Positions 19,382 to 27,848 of a stretch of DNA of 64,000 bases are shown one piece after another. The stretch is taken from positions 62,001 through 126,000 of the forward strand of contig JAJEHS010000002.1 in assembly GCA_022823605.1 (NCBI GenBank), in the 5' to 3' direction. The DNA comes from Paracoccaceae bacterium. GTDB lineage: Bacteria; Pseudomonadota; Alphaproteobacteria; Rhodobacterales; Rhodobacteraceae. A program made the position numbers and the translations under genes. Numbering within the stretch: the first letter of the stretch is position 1; every line of letters starts with the position of its first letter. Under the pieces are notes generated by a model, which was not told the DNA's origin, did not search any database, and saw only the letters and a list, made by a program, of their open reading frames with translations.

Positions 19382-19780
19382 TCAAACCATCCTCATCAAA
19401 ATTTTTTCCTGTTTGGAATGAAAAATCCAATAATTTTAATTTTCGTATATCACATAAACATAATAATGTTTAATCATTCTCCCTCATCATTTCTTTATGA
19501 GGACTTTTTTCCTATACTGTGACGATGAATTACAGGAATCGAAATATTTCTTACCTGAAAATTTATCTTCCTCAAATGCTGATCAATTTCAACTGGTTTA
19601 ATGAATATTTCAAGGGAATTGATTCTGATTTGTAATTGTCATACGTCAAAAACGACCATCATTATTTATCAAATTTTACTTTTATTTCTGCTTTACTTTT
19701 CATGGCCTTCACAGAAAACTTTTTGCAAATTCATTGCCCGCAATCTGACAAATATGGGAGTAAAATTTTGACGCGATAGC
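19382..19780. other. Intergenic, promoter region of the permease/SPFH operon
   Basis: About 400 AT-rich bases between the permease fusion gene and the phasin terminator. No open frame of credible composition and no RNA gene were seen. The promoter of the five-gene operon must lie here or further upstream, but no clear -35/-10 pair or metal-responsive operator was recognised. Confidence 0.5.
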
Positions 19781-19813
19781 AAAAAAAGGGAGGGATAATT
19801 GCTTATCCCTCCC
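19781..19813 (-). terminator. Rho-independent terminator of the phasin gene
   Basis: A perfect 11-bp stem (GGGAGGGATAA pairing with TTATCCCTCCC, positions 19788-19798 and 19803-19813) with a 4-base loop. On the minus strand it is followed by seven T residues (19781-19787). It lies 27 bases past the phasin stop codon. Confidence 0.93.
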
Positions 19814-19840
19814 AGTGGGAGAAAAAATGAAAGGTATTGT

Positions 19841-20203
19841 TTACTTTGCAGCACCTATTGCCAGCTCGACGGCATCCATCTGGGCCTTGCGGGCAACCTC
19901 GGTGTAGGAGGCAAGATACTGGGCGGAAGCTTCCCAGCTGGAAGAGGCGTAGTCCTGCATGGTCCTGACCATGTTTTCAGGTGACGGCTTCCCCTCGGCA
20001 ACATCCCTGGCCCTGGCAAGGGTGTCCTTGGCCCACCTGTCGTTGATGTCAACAACTTCGGAAGCCGCATTGAGAGCAATCGAGACAGCCTTTTCCATGT
20101 TGGCGGTCGTCTTTTGGTAGGCGTCATTCATGGTTGCCGGGGAAAGCGGAAGAGAGGAAGCCATGTTTGAAAAGGCCTTGGTGTAATCCTGAAACTGGTT
20201 CAT
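19841..20203 (-). CDS. Phasin family protein (polyhydroxyalkanoate granule-associated)
   Basis: 120-residue, Ala-rich, all-helical protein. Phasins coat PHA storage granules and control their size and number. The sequence begins MNQFQDYTKAFSNMA and continues with the amphipathic helices typical of the family (ANMEKAVSIALNAASEVVDIN, SSWEASAQYLASYTEVARKAQM). AAAGGATAAGACA precedes the ATG. Two copies of a TGC/GCA-rich element upstream suggest PhaR control, and a strong terminator follows. No phaC or phaR is in the window. The codon choice looks more GC-rich than that of its neighbours, as expected for a highly expressed gene. Confidence 0.85.
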   Translation of the reverse strand: MNQFQDYTKAFSNMASSLPLSPATMNDAYQKTTANMEKAVSIALNAASEVVDINDRWAKDTLARARDVAEGKPSPENMVRTMQDYASSSWEASAQYLASYTEVARKAQMDAVELAIGAAK

Positions 20204-20248
20204 TGTCTTATCCTTTGATCTGACTGTAACTTTGGTTCAGACAATATG

Positions 20249-20262
20249 ATGCTGCAATGCAA
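20249..20262. promoter_or_regulatory. Candidate PhaR operator, copy 1
   Basis: ATGCTGCAATGCAA, a CTGC-N-TGCA type element 46 bases upstream of the phasin start. PhaR of alphaproteobacteria binds TGC-rich sites of the form CTGC-N3/4-GCAG before phasin and PHA genes. This copy resembles the pattern but is not an exact match. Confidence 0.5.
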
Positions 20263-20278
20263 CAATTCAAGAGAAAAA

Positions 20279-20292
20279 ATGCTGCAATGCAA
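20279..20292. promoter_or_regulatory. Candidate PhaR operator, copy 2
   Basis: An exact second copy of ATGCTGCAATGCAA, exactly 30 bases from copy 1, about three helical turns, so both would lie on the same DNA face. It ends 8 bases from the recD2 stop codon. Confidence 0.5.
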
Positions 20293-20300
20293 AAAATATT

Positions 20301-22529
20301 TCAATTGTTCAATAACAATTGGCCCAATCGGGTCACCCTTTCGGTGGTTTTTCTGCCAATTCTGGAATTTCTGACCGCTCTAGCCAAGGCCTCGGCTTCT
20401 CCAATAACAACGACCAAACCCTTGCCACGGGTAATACCAGTGTAAACCAGCTTTCTTTGAAGCATTATTCTATGTTGAAGCATCAGGGGTATGACTACCG
20501 CTTGATACTCCGACCCTTGACTTTTGTGAATGGTTATGGCAAAGGCAGGGTCAAGGGAGTCCAAATCCTCGAATTCATATTCCACGGCCCTGCCATCAAA
20601 ATCAACTTCCAAGCAGTTATTTCCACTGTCTATTGAATGTATGAAACCGATGTCCCCATTAAAAACCTCCTTGTCATAATCATTGCGATTCTGTATGACC
20701 TTATCACCTCTGGAAAAACTTCTCATTCCATGAATGACTGTCTTATCTGCCTTGGGATTGAGTTTTTTCTGTAGAACCTCGTTAAGGGCATTTATTCCGA
20801 CAAGGCCGTTTTTCATGGGAGCCAGGACTTGGATATCTCGAACAGGGTTCAAACCGAATTTGTTTGGAATACGTTCGGTAACCATAAGACTTACATAATC
20901 CTGGCATTTCTGGGGATCTTTGGTTTCAATGAAGAAAAAATCATCATTGATATCACTTTTCAAATTCGGAACATTCCCGGCAAGAATTTGCCGGGCAACT
21001 GTAATGATCCTGCTTCCCTGTGCCTGACGGTAAATCTCAGTCAGGAAAACCACTTCAACAGCCTTGGAAAGGATGATATCCTTCAAGACATTGCCTGGTC
21101 CTATCGATGGTAGCTGATCCTTGTCTCCAACAAACAATATAGCTGTTGAAGGACCTATTGCTTTCATGAGGGAAGCCATCAATTCTATATCAATCATCGA
21201 GACCTCGTCCACAATCAGCAAATCACATTCCACCGGATTATGCTCGTCAAATTTCATTTCCTGCCTAATGGGATCTATACCCAATAGGCTGTGGATGGTT
21301 GATGCATAATGGCCAGTTGCCAATCCCATTTTCTTGGCTGCCGTACCGGTTGGTGCACACAGTTTCACCTCCAAGTCCTGGGATTGGAAAATCTTCAATA
21401 CAGCATTGATGATTGTTGTCTTGCCAACACCCGGTCCACCTGAAATTATGGACACATTATTGGTGCAGGCAACTTTTATTGCTTCCCGTTGTTGCTCTGA
21501 AAACAAAATATTGGAGTTATGTTCTATTGTCTGAAAAATTCGCTGGAAATTATTTAACTTAAAGACAGGAGGTGCTTGATTTTTCCTTTTGATCAACTTG
21601 GCGACAAGGTTTTCCAAGTCGAAATAATATTTGAGGAAGACCGCCTGTGCACCTGACTGGCTCTCAACAACAAGGGCACACGATGTTACCTCCTCCTGCA
21701 GCGCTTGGTATATTGAATCCCGAGACACATTCAAAAGAACCTCTGTTTCAGATAGTAGATCCGAAAGTATCAACCCACAACTACCATTTTGAGCGGCCAG
21801 TTGGAGAGTATAATTTAGACCTGCTCTTATTCTCCTGGTATCATCTCTCTCGATCCCGACCTTTTTTGCAATATCATCAGCAGTGGTGAAAGCAATACCC
21901 CAGATATTTTCAATCAATTGGTAGGGGTTTTCCTGTATAGTGTTATAAGTGTTATATCCATACCGCTTGATGATCCGTCGAATTACCGATTTTGAAAGTC
22001 CAAATTCATGAAGGAAAATTGTAACCTGTGATTCTTCTTTTTGTGAATCCCAGGTTTTGACCAGATTGTCGGATACCGTCTTGCTAAGCCCTCTTACCTT
22101 AGCCAACTTTTGTGGTTCCTTTTCCAGAACCTCAAAAATTTGATTGCCGAACATCTTTACTATTCTGGCAGCTAGGATCTTGCCTATACCTGGGAAAATA
22201 CCCGAAGCAAGGTATTTTTCTATGGCATCAGGCCGTGTTGGCAATCTGCTTTGAATGGATTGTGCCTTGAATTGCTTGCCATATTTTGGATCTTTAATCC
22301 ATTTTCCATAAGCCGTAATATGCGTACCGGCTTCTATGGTTCCCAACCCCACACCAACTACGGTCGATTCAAATTTTCCTCGATCCAATGTTACCCGAAG
22401 AATGTGATAACCATTTTCAGGATTGTTGAAGACTATCCTTTTTACTGTTCCCGACACAGTTTCCTGAGCATCCGTTGATTGCTCTAAAGGTAGTTGTGTT
22501 TCACGCTTATTTTCAGCCACATCTAACAT
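20301..22529 (-). CDS. recD2: RecD2-type 5'-3' DNA helicase (RecD-like, SF1B)
   Basis: 742 residues. An N-terminal OB-like domain (VSGTVKRIVFNNPENGYHIL) and tandem helix-hairpin-helix segments (SGIFPGIGKILAARIVKMFG, VRGLSKTVSDNLV) precede the helicase core, with Walker A GGPGVGKTT near residue 365, Walker B LLIVDEVSMID, GDKDQLPSIGPGNVL and the C-terminal AITIHKSQGSEY motif. The long N-terminal region marks RecD2, which acts without RecBC in repair and replication-fork maintenance. Monocistronic, upstream of the phasin gene on the same strand. Confidence 0.92.
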   Translation of the reverse strand: MLDVAENKRETQLPLEQSTDAQETVSGTVKRIVFNNPENGYHILRVTLDRGKFESTVVGVGLGTIEAGTHITAYGKWIKDPKYGKQFKAQSIQSRLPTRPDAIEKYLASGIFPGIGKILAARIVKMFGNQIFEVLEKEPQKLAKVRGLSKTVSDNLVKTWDSQKEESQVTIFLHEFGLSKSVIRRIIKRYGYNTYNTIQENPYQLIENIWGIAFTTADDIAKKVGIERDDTRRIRAGLNYTLQLAAQNGSCGLILSDLLSETEVLLNVSRDSIYQALQEEVTSCALVVESQSGAQAVFLKYYFDLENLVAKLIKRKNQAPPVFKLNNFQRIFQTIEHNSNILFSEQQREAIKVACTNNVSIISGGPGVGKTTIINAVLKIFQSQDLEVKLCAPTGTAAKKMGLATGHYASTIHSLLGIDPIRQEMKFDEHNPVECDLLIVDEVSMIDIELMASLMKAIGPSTAILFVGDKDQLPSIGPGNVLKDIILSKAVEVVFLTEIYRQAQGSRIITVARQILAGNVPNLKSDINDDFFFIETKDPQKCQDYVSLMVTERIPNKFGLNPVRDIQVLAPMKNGLVGINALNEVLQKKLNPKADKTVIHGMRSFSRGDKVIQNRNDYDKEVFNGDIGFIHSIDSGNNCLEVDFDGRAVEYEFEDLDSLDPAFAITIHKSQGSEYQAVVIPLMLQHRIMLQRKLVYTGITRGKGLVVVIGEAEALARAVRNSRIGRKTTERVTRLGQLLLNN

Positions 22530-22593
22530 TGTTTTGGTTCGATTTGATTACTAACAACTCGTTTTTGTTTATTTTAATTGACCAAAAAACAAA

Positions 22594-25353
22594 TCAGGGC
22601 TCAGTCAGTTTAAGTTCAATCCTGCGGTTTTTGGCTTTTCCTTCATTGGTTTCGTTTGAAGCAACAGGTTGGTGTTCACCGAAACCGGCAGCGGCTAATT
22701 TTTCTGGTTTGATACTTTCATTACTAATCAAAAATTGTACGACAGAACGTGCTCTTGCCTGACTCAATTCCCAATTATCCTCAAATTCACTACCAGAAAT
22801 CATTTGTTGGTTGTCAGTATGACCATCCACCCTTAATACCCAACTTATATCGTCAGGAATTTTGAGATCATTTATGATATCTGCAACATTAAGTATTTCT
22901 TCCTTCCCTTTTTCAGACAGCTCAGCCCTACCAGTTGCAAATAAAACTTCACTTGAAAAAACAAACCTGTCACCAACAATTTCGACACCATCGGCCCTTT
23001 CAACAAGATCTCTAAGATCTGCAAGGAACTGTGATTGATATTTGGATAATCCCAACTCTTCCTGATCATCCGGCAGGTCCTGTCCTGTTTCTGCCAATCT
23101 ATTTTCTGTATCTTGCAAATTTGCTTCCAGTTCTGCTATCCGCTGTTCCTGCTCCTTCAAGTCTTTGACGAGTTCCAATACCTTGTTTGCCAAGGAGGCA
23201 TTAAGAAGTCTTCCCAAACTGGAATCATCAGTACGGTTATTCTCAAAATATGCATTTACTTGCTCCTCAGCAGATAAATATTGCTCAAGAAATTCAGACA
23301 ACTTCTCTGCAACCTGATTGATTCCTTGAACTGTATCCAGTTCCTTTAAATCTTCGACTTCTATCAATCCCCCCAACTGATCGAATATCATTGTTTTGAA
23401 TTCTTCAATGCTTTTCTTTGCTTGCTCAAGTTCCTTTTGGGTCAAATCCAATTGTTTTGAACGCTCTTCAGCTTCACTTTCCAATTTACTTTGGTTAGCA
23501 ATATTGCCTTCAAGACTAGACTCCAATACTTGATTATTCTCAGCTAGATTTTCTTTCTCCTCCGTAAGCGTTTCAATATCGGATTGAAGATTTGCAATCT
23601 GTTCATTTAATTCTTTCCTTTGCAATAACAGATCCCGTTTTTCCTTTTCCAATTCACCAATCAAAGCAAGTCTTTCCAGATCCTTGCTTTTCAAATCCCT
23701 TAAATCATTTCTTAAACTTTCAATAGTCTCGTTAAGTTTCGAAATACTTTCCTCAAGATTGCTCTTTTCTGATTCAAGACTCGTAATCAGGGTATTGTTT
23801 TCCTGGATTTCAAAATTGTTTTTGTTTACTTCTTCAAGAAGTTCCTTTCGTTCACCTTCCAACTCCTCTCTAACAAGATTGTTCCTTGTTATTTCTCCCT
23901 CCAGTCTGACTCTGGTATCAATCAATGAGTTGTTTTCCTCTCGCAAACGATTTATTTCATCATCCTTTACACCAATGAGAGCACTCTTCACCTGAATCTC
24001 ACTTTGAAGACTTATGGCCTCAGTCTGTAATTCGGAAATAAGGTTGTTCTTGGTTTCAATGTCCTGATTAAGGCCACTTAGTTCTGATTTCAGTGTGGAT
24101 ATATCCGACAGGATTTCCTCGGACTTTTCATTATTTTGGTCCAATTCTCCTCGCAGAACTAGCAATTCACCTGTCAAATTGTCTCTTTGTTTTATTAATT
24201 CCGAAATTTCGAGTTCAAGATTGGCAATGGTTTCCCTAAGTATCCCTTGCTGAGTCGTCAATTCTGAAATCAACCGTTCTTTTTCATCAATTGCAGCTTG
24301 ATTTCCGGAATACTCCATACCCAAATTGTTCAAATCAGTTTGTAAACCATCGATGGTTTCCTGAAGATTCGAAATTAAAGATCTAAGCCGATCCCTTTCT
24401 TCATTGATAACAAACAGTTCCGCTTCCAGTTTTTCCTGCTCATCCTGATAGGTATCAACAACAGATTTGATCTCATCCAGTTCCTGGAGCAATTCTTCAA
24501 TTCTACTGGCCAGGGAAAGGTTGTTTGTCTCTCTTTCTGCTAGACTTTCCTCAAGCTTGCCCCTTTCCTTCTGGAGAGTTCTTATTTCTGCAATGAATTC
24601 CTCTATCCTGGAATTCAACTCCACTATCTGAGCATCTCTGTTTTCCAAATCTGTAGCAAGTTGATCCTTCAGGGATTGAACCTCATCCAGATCTGAAAGC
24701 AATTCCTCTATCCTGCTGGCCAGGGAAAGGTTGGTAGTCTCTCTTTCAGTTAGACTTTCCTCAAGCTTGCTCCTCTCCTGCTGGAGAGTTCTTACCTCCA
24801 AAATGATTTCCTCTATACGGCTATTGAGTATGACGATCAGCGTATCCCTGCTTTCCAAATCTCCACCGAGTCTTTCCATTTCGGAACGGGCTTCTACAAG
24901 CTCGATCAGCAGTTCTTCAATTCTACTTGCCAAGGAAAGGTTTGCTTCATCTCGTTTGCTCAGACTCTCCTCCAGTTTGACTCTTTCCTGCTGGAGATTT
25001 CTTACCTCTGCAATGATATCATCAATACGGTCATTGAGGATTACGATCAGGGCATCCCTATTCTCCAAGTCCGTACTGAGTTGATCCTTCTCAGATTGAA
25101 GTTCTTCAAGTTCAAGCAACAATTCTCCAATTCTGGAATCCAGCAGAAGAATTCTAGTGTCTTGCTCTTCGATTACTTCGGACAGGTCTGTCTTTTCACC
25201 CTCAAGGTTCTTGATTTCGGCAGAAAAAACATACTGGATCAGTACAAATATTGTAATGATGAAAACCAGGACCAGCAGCAAGGCTGTCAAAATATCGACA
25301 AAACCCGTCCATATATTACTGTTACTTCGAGTTACAGGCTTTCTTCTTAACAA
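22594..25353 (-). CDS. Giant coiled-coil OmpA/MotB-type peptidoglycan-binding membrane protein
   Basis: 919 residues. A short cytosolic tail and one transmembrane helix (about 21-44, beginning VDILTALLLVLVFIITIF as in MotB/ZorB/TolR-type stator proteins) precede a periplasmic coiled coil of about 700 residues and a C-terminal OmpA domain (about 780-919) with RVDGHTDNQQM, ELSQARARSVVQFL and AAGFGEHQPVASN...RIELKL, the peptidoglycan-binding motifs. Residues 99-308 are three tandem 70-residue repeats. The TM sequence suggests a partner ExbB/MotA-type channel, and one lies at 36794-38011. The start is TTG 25353 with GGAAAA upstream. Most family members are shorter. Confidence 0.87.
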   Translation of the reverse strand: MLRRKPVTRSNSNIWTGFVDILTALLLVLVFIITIFVLIQYVFSAEIKNLEGEKTDLSEVIEEQDTRILLLDSRIGELLLELEELQSEKDQLSTDLENRDALIVILNDRIDDIIAEVRNLQQERVKLEESLSKRDEANLSLASRIEELLIELVEARSEMERLGGDLESRDTLIVILNSRIEEIILEVRTLQQERSKLEESLTERETTNLSLASRIEELLSDLDEVQSLKDQLATDLENRDAQIVELNSRIEEFIAEIRTLQKERGKLEESLAERETNNLSLASRIEELLQELDEIKSVVDTYQDEQEKLEAELFVINEERDRLRSLISNLQETIDGLQTDLNNLGMEYSGNQAAIDEKERLISELTTQQGILRETIANLELEISELIKQRDNLTGELLVLRGELDQNNEKSEEILSDISTLKSELSGLNQDIETKNNLISELQTEAISLQSEIQVKSALIGVKDDEINRLREENNSLIDTRVRLEGEITRNNLVREELEGERKELLEEVNKNNFEIQENNTLITSLESEKSNLEESISKLNETIESLRNDLRDLKSKDLERLALIGELEKEKRDLLLQRKELNEQIANLQSDIETLTEEKENLAENNQVLESSLEGNIANQSKLESEAEERSKQLDLTQKELEQAKKSIEEFKTMIFDQLGGLIEVEDLKELDTVQGINQVAEKLSEFLEQYLSAEEQVNAYFENNRTDDSSLGRLLNASLANKVLELVKDLKEQEQRIAELEANLQDTENRLAETGQDLPDDQEELGLSKYQSQFLADLRDLVERADGVEIVGDRFVFSSEVLFATGRAELSEKGKEEILNVADIINDLKIPDDISWVLRVDGHTDNQQMISGSEFEDNWELSQARARSVVQFLISNESIKPEKLAAAGFGEHQPVASNETNEGKAKNRRIELKLTEP
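24430..25059 (-). repeat. Three tandem 210-bp repeats encoding 70-residue coiled-coil units
   Basis: Residues 99-168, 169-238 and 239-308 of the OmpA-type protein each follow the pattern RD-x-LIVILN-xRIEE...LQQER-x-KLEESL...NLSLASRIEELL. The DNA is also repeated with a 210-base period; for example, related blocks begin at 24503, 24713 and 24923. Seventy residues are ten heptads, so unequal crossing-over keeps the coil in register. Confidence 0.9.
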
Positions 25354-25762
25354 TCTATTTTCCTAGTTCTTTTGGTATCTTCATCTATCCGGGAATCCAA
25401 TGAAATGTACAACAACAGTAAATTGACCTACTACGTTTATTTATACATTTTTATTTTATGAAAAAGCCACCCCGAAGAATAATCATATACTGCAAACTGC
25501 CCGTTGGAAGTTTCAGGACTATTTGAAATATACACAATCAGTGAAAACAACTGGTGAGTTATGTGAGTTTTTATTAAATTCCAAAGATGCTTGAAAACCT
25601 GAGTGGTGTCAAATCGACAAATCGTTTCGATAGAGTATTTTTGAAAAAAATGTAGTTTTGTTTGACTTTATTTTACCTGTGTTTTAACTTGGCTCATCTA
25701 GTTTAATTCTGGGAGGATTTCTGATTTTCCCAGATTGATTTTGTTTATAGGAGAATGAAAAT
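25354..25762. other. Intergenic, divergent promoter region
   Basis: About 410 AT-rich bases between the OmpA-type gene and the TRAP operon. No gene seen. A weak promoter-like pair, TTGACT at 25662 and TAACTT 17 bases later, precedes dctP; the -10 match is poor. AGGAG lies just before the dctP start. Confidence 0.45.
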
Positions 25763-26839
25763 ATGGACAGAAGATCTTTTCTAAAGACATCCGCAGTTGC
25801 TGGTGTTGCTTCTGCCGGGCTCGCTGCTCCAGCTTTTGCCCAAGGCAATGTCAAACTGACAATGGTCACTTCTTGGGGCAGGGGATTGGCAGGAGTCTTT
25901 GATGCTGCCCAAATCTGTGCCGATAACATCAACAATATGTCCGGTGGGTCCTTGACAATAGATGTCAAGGCTGCAGGTGAACTTGTGGGAGCCTTTGAAG
26001 TCTTTGATGCTGTTGCCTCTGGCCAAGCAGACATGTATCATGCGGCGGACTACTACTTCGTTGGTCAACATCCCGCATTCGCATTCTTTACCGGTGTTCC
26101 GTTCGGCATGACTGCTACCGAGTTGAATAACTGGTACTATCATGGAAATGGCAGAAAGTATCATGATACCCTAGGTGAAATTTTCGGTCTAAAGTCCTTC
26201 CTGGCAGGTAACACAGGTACTCAGGCTGGTGGCTGGTTCCGTAAAGAGATTAACGGACCAGAGGATTTTGATGGTCTCAAGTTCCGTATGCCAGGACTGG
26301 GTGGACAGGCTCTCGGTCTATTGGGTGCTTCCGTACAGAACATTCCGGGGGCAGAGGTGTATCAGGCCTTGGCTTCAGGTGCACTTGATGGTACTGAGTG
26401 GATTGGTCCATGGGCTGATGAAAAAGCCGGCTTCCAGGAAATTACCAAATTCTACTACACTGCAGGATTTCATGAACCGGCAGCTGGTTTGACTTTGGCA
26501 ACTAATCTTGAAGTGTTCAACAATCTTTCAAAAGAGCATCAATCAATGATTGAGATTGCTGCTGGCCATGCCAATGTTTGGAATCTTAGCCAATACCTGT
26601 TTCACAATGGTGCAGCACTTAATCGTCTTCAATCCGAAGGTGTGAAGGTTCTGCAATTCCCAGACAGTGTTTGGGATGCTTTTGGTTCCGCTTCCATGCA
26701 GCTTTATGAACAATACTCGGAAGATGATTTGTTTGCAGAGGTACTGGCTGATTATCAGGCAGTCATGAGTGACAGTTCAAGTTGGCTTACAAATTCTACA
26801 GGAGCCTATCGCGCCCAACGTGACCGCGTAATGGGTTGA
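25763..26839 (+). CDS. dctP: TRAP transporter substrate-binding protein (DctP family)
   Basis: 358-residue solute receptor of a sodium-driven TRAP uptake system. It begins with a twin-arginine signal, MDRRSFLKTSAVAGVAS, with cleavage expected after APAFA. The mature protein shows the DctP pattern: WGRGLAGVFDAAQICADNIN, then AFEVFDAVASGQADMYHAADYY and the PGAEVYQALASGALDGTEW helix carrying the conserved ligand-contact region. It resembles receptors for 2-oxo acids or other carboxylates, but the substrate cannot be fixed from sequence. AGGAG precedes the ATG. First gene of dctPQM. Confidence 0.92.
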   Translation: MDRRSFLKTSAVAGVASAGLAAPAFAQGNVKLTMVTSWGRGLAGVFDAAQICADNINNMSGGSLTIDVKAAGELVGAFEVFDAVASGQADMYHAADYYFVGQHPAFAFFTGVPFGMTATELNNWYYHGNGRKYHDTLGEIFGLKSFLAGNTGTQAGGWFRKEINGPEDFDGLKFRMPGLGGQALGLLGASVQNIPGAEVYQALASGALDGTEWIGPWADEKAGFQEITKFYYTAGFHEPAAGLTLATNLEVFNNLSKEHQSMIEIAAGHANVWNLSQYLFHNGAALNRLQSEGVKVLQFPDSVWDAFGSASMQLYEQYSEDDLFAEVLADYQAVMSDSSSWLTNSTGAYRAQRDRVMG

Positions 26840-26850
26840 TAAAAATTTAG

Positions 26851-26875
26851 AACTGCCCCTGACCAAGGGGCAGTT
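26851..26875 (+). promoter_or_regulatory. Intercistronic hairpin between dctP and dctQ
   Basis: A perfect 10-bp stem, AACTGCCCCT pairing with AGGGGCAGTT, with the 5-base loop GACCA. No T-run follows, so it is unlikely to be a full terminator. Such hairpins after binding-protein genes typically stabilise upstream mRNA or partly attenuate, so that the receptor exceeds the permease. Confidence 0.7.
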
Positions 26876-26897
26876 CCCTTACGGCTGAGATTGATTG

Positions 26898-27848
26898 ATG
26901 ATTGACTTTATTTCTTCTTTCTTGGTTGGTACAGCCCTAACATTCTATAATATATTTTACGCTTTGACGCATCCCCAGCTTTGGCTGGATTGGACAGACA
27001 AACAGTCCCTGATGCGTTTCATATATTACGGTGGGTCATTTGAATTCTTTTCATCTGTTATTTTGGTATTCATTATCCTGACAGCAGCCGGGCTTTATCA
27101 CCATCCAATCATGTGGTGGTCAGTGAGAATCCTTGAATTTCTTGGCAACCGGGTTGGCCGCATAGCAGCCTGGGCTGGCCTGTTGATGGTATTGCAACAA
27201 ATCGTTATCGTCTTTTTGCAAAGAATATTCAGGGTTTCGGAAATTTCACTCGGACCTACTTCACCCCTTGGTTACGACTTGTTCCTTGGAACGACCAACA
27301 TGCTATTTTCCAAGGATCTGGCCTGGTGGGCAGAAGAGCTAAAGTTCTTCAATGCCATTGTGATATGCCTTTGTTGTGGGTATACATTTATCCAAGGGGG
27401 TCATGTCAGGGTCGATCTCTTCTATGCGGGAATCGCGCGTCGCAAAAAGAAAATCATAGATATGCTCGGCTCCCTTTTCTTCATGATACCTTCCATGTCT
27501 TTGATTTGGCTGTATGCCTGGTATTTCATGTGGCGTCACTTAATCACACCCAAGGTTTCTGCCACTGATACCCTTGAAGCTCTACTCAGGAAATCGCGGA
27601 TAGCAAAATGGAATGTTGAAACCATTGGCTTCTCACCAAGTGGTTTTGATGCATATTTTCTTTTCAAGGTTCTTTTGTTGCTCTTCGCCGGTCTCATGTT
27701 CCTGCAGGCAATTGCCTTTTTTTACAGATCACTTCTTGAGTTTCGAGAGGGTGGGGGATCAGACAACAAATACCTTGACAAGGATGTACTGGAACCAACG
27801 ATTGATGATCCTGGCCAAGTTACCTCCGAAATTGGGAATACAAAATGA
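26898..27848 (+). CDS. dctQ: TRAP transporter small permease subunit (DctQ), extended form
   Basis: 316-residue small membrane subunit; classical DctQ has about 170. An N-terminal extension with additional hydrophobic helices precedes the usual four-helix region, which carries ...CCGYTFIQGGHVRVDLFYAG, the DctQ hallmark (GHVRVD). The charged C-terminal tail is hydrophilic. A TTG three bases upstream (26895) is also possible, but ATG 26898 is preferred. It overlaps dctM by 4 bases (ATGA). Confidence 0.88.
   Translation: MIDFISSFLVGTALTFYNIFYALTHPQLWLDWTDKQSLMRFIYYGGSFEFFSSVILVFIILTAAGLYHHPIMWWSVRILEFLGNRVGRIAAWAGLLMVLQQIVIVFLQRIFRVSEISLGPTSPLGYDLFLGTTNMLFSKDLAWWAEELKFFNAIVICLCCGYTFIQGGHVRVDLFYAGIARRKKKIIDMLGSLFFMIPSMSLIWLYAWYFMWRHLITPKVSATDTLEALLRKSRIAKWNVETIGFSPSGFDAYFLFKVLLLLFAGLMFLQAIAFFYRSLLEFREGGGSDNKYLDKDVLEPTIDDPGQVTSEIGNTK

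Noticed and set aside
24731-25084. Plus-strand frame inside the coiled-coil gene
   Set aside because: Its serine/leucine-rich sequence is the antisense of the repeats; not a gene.
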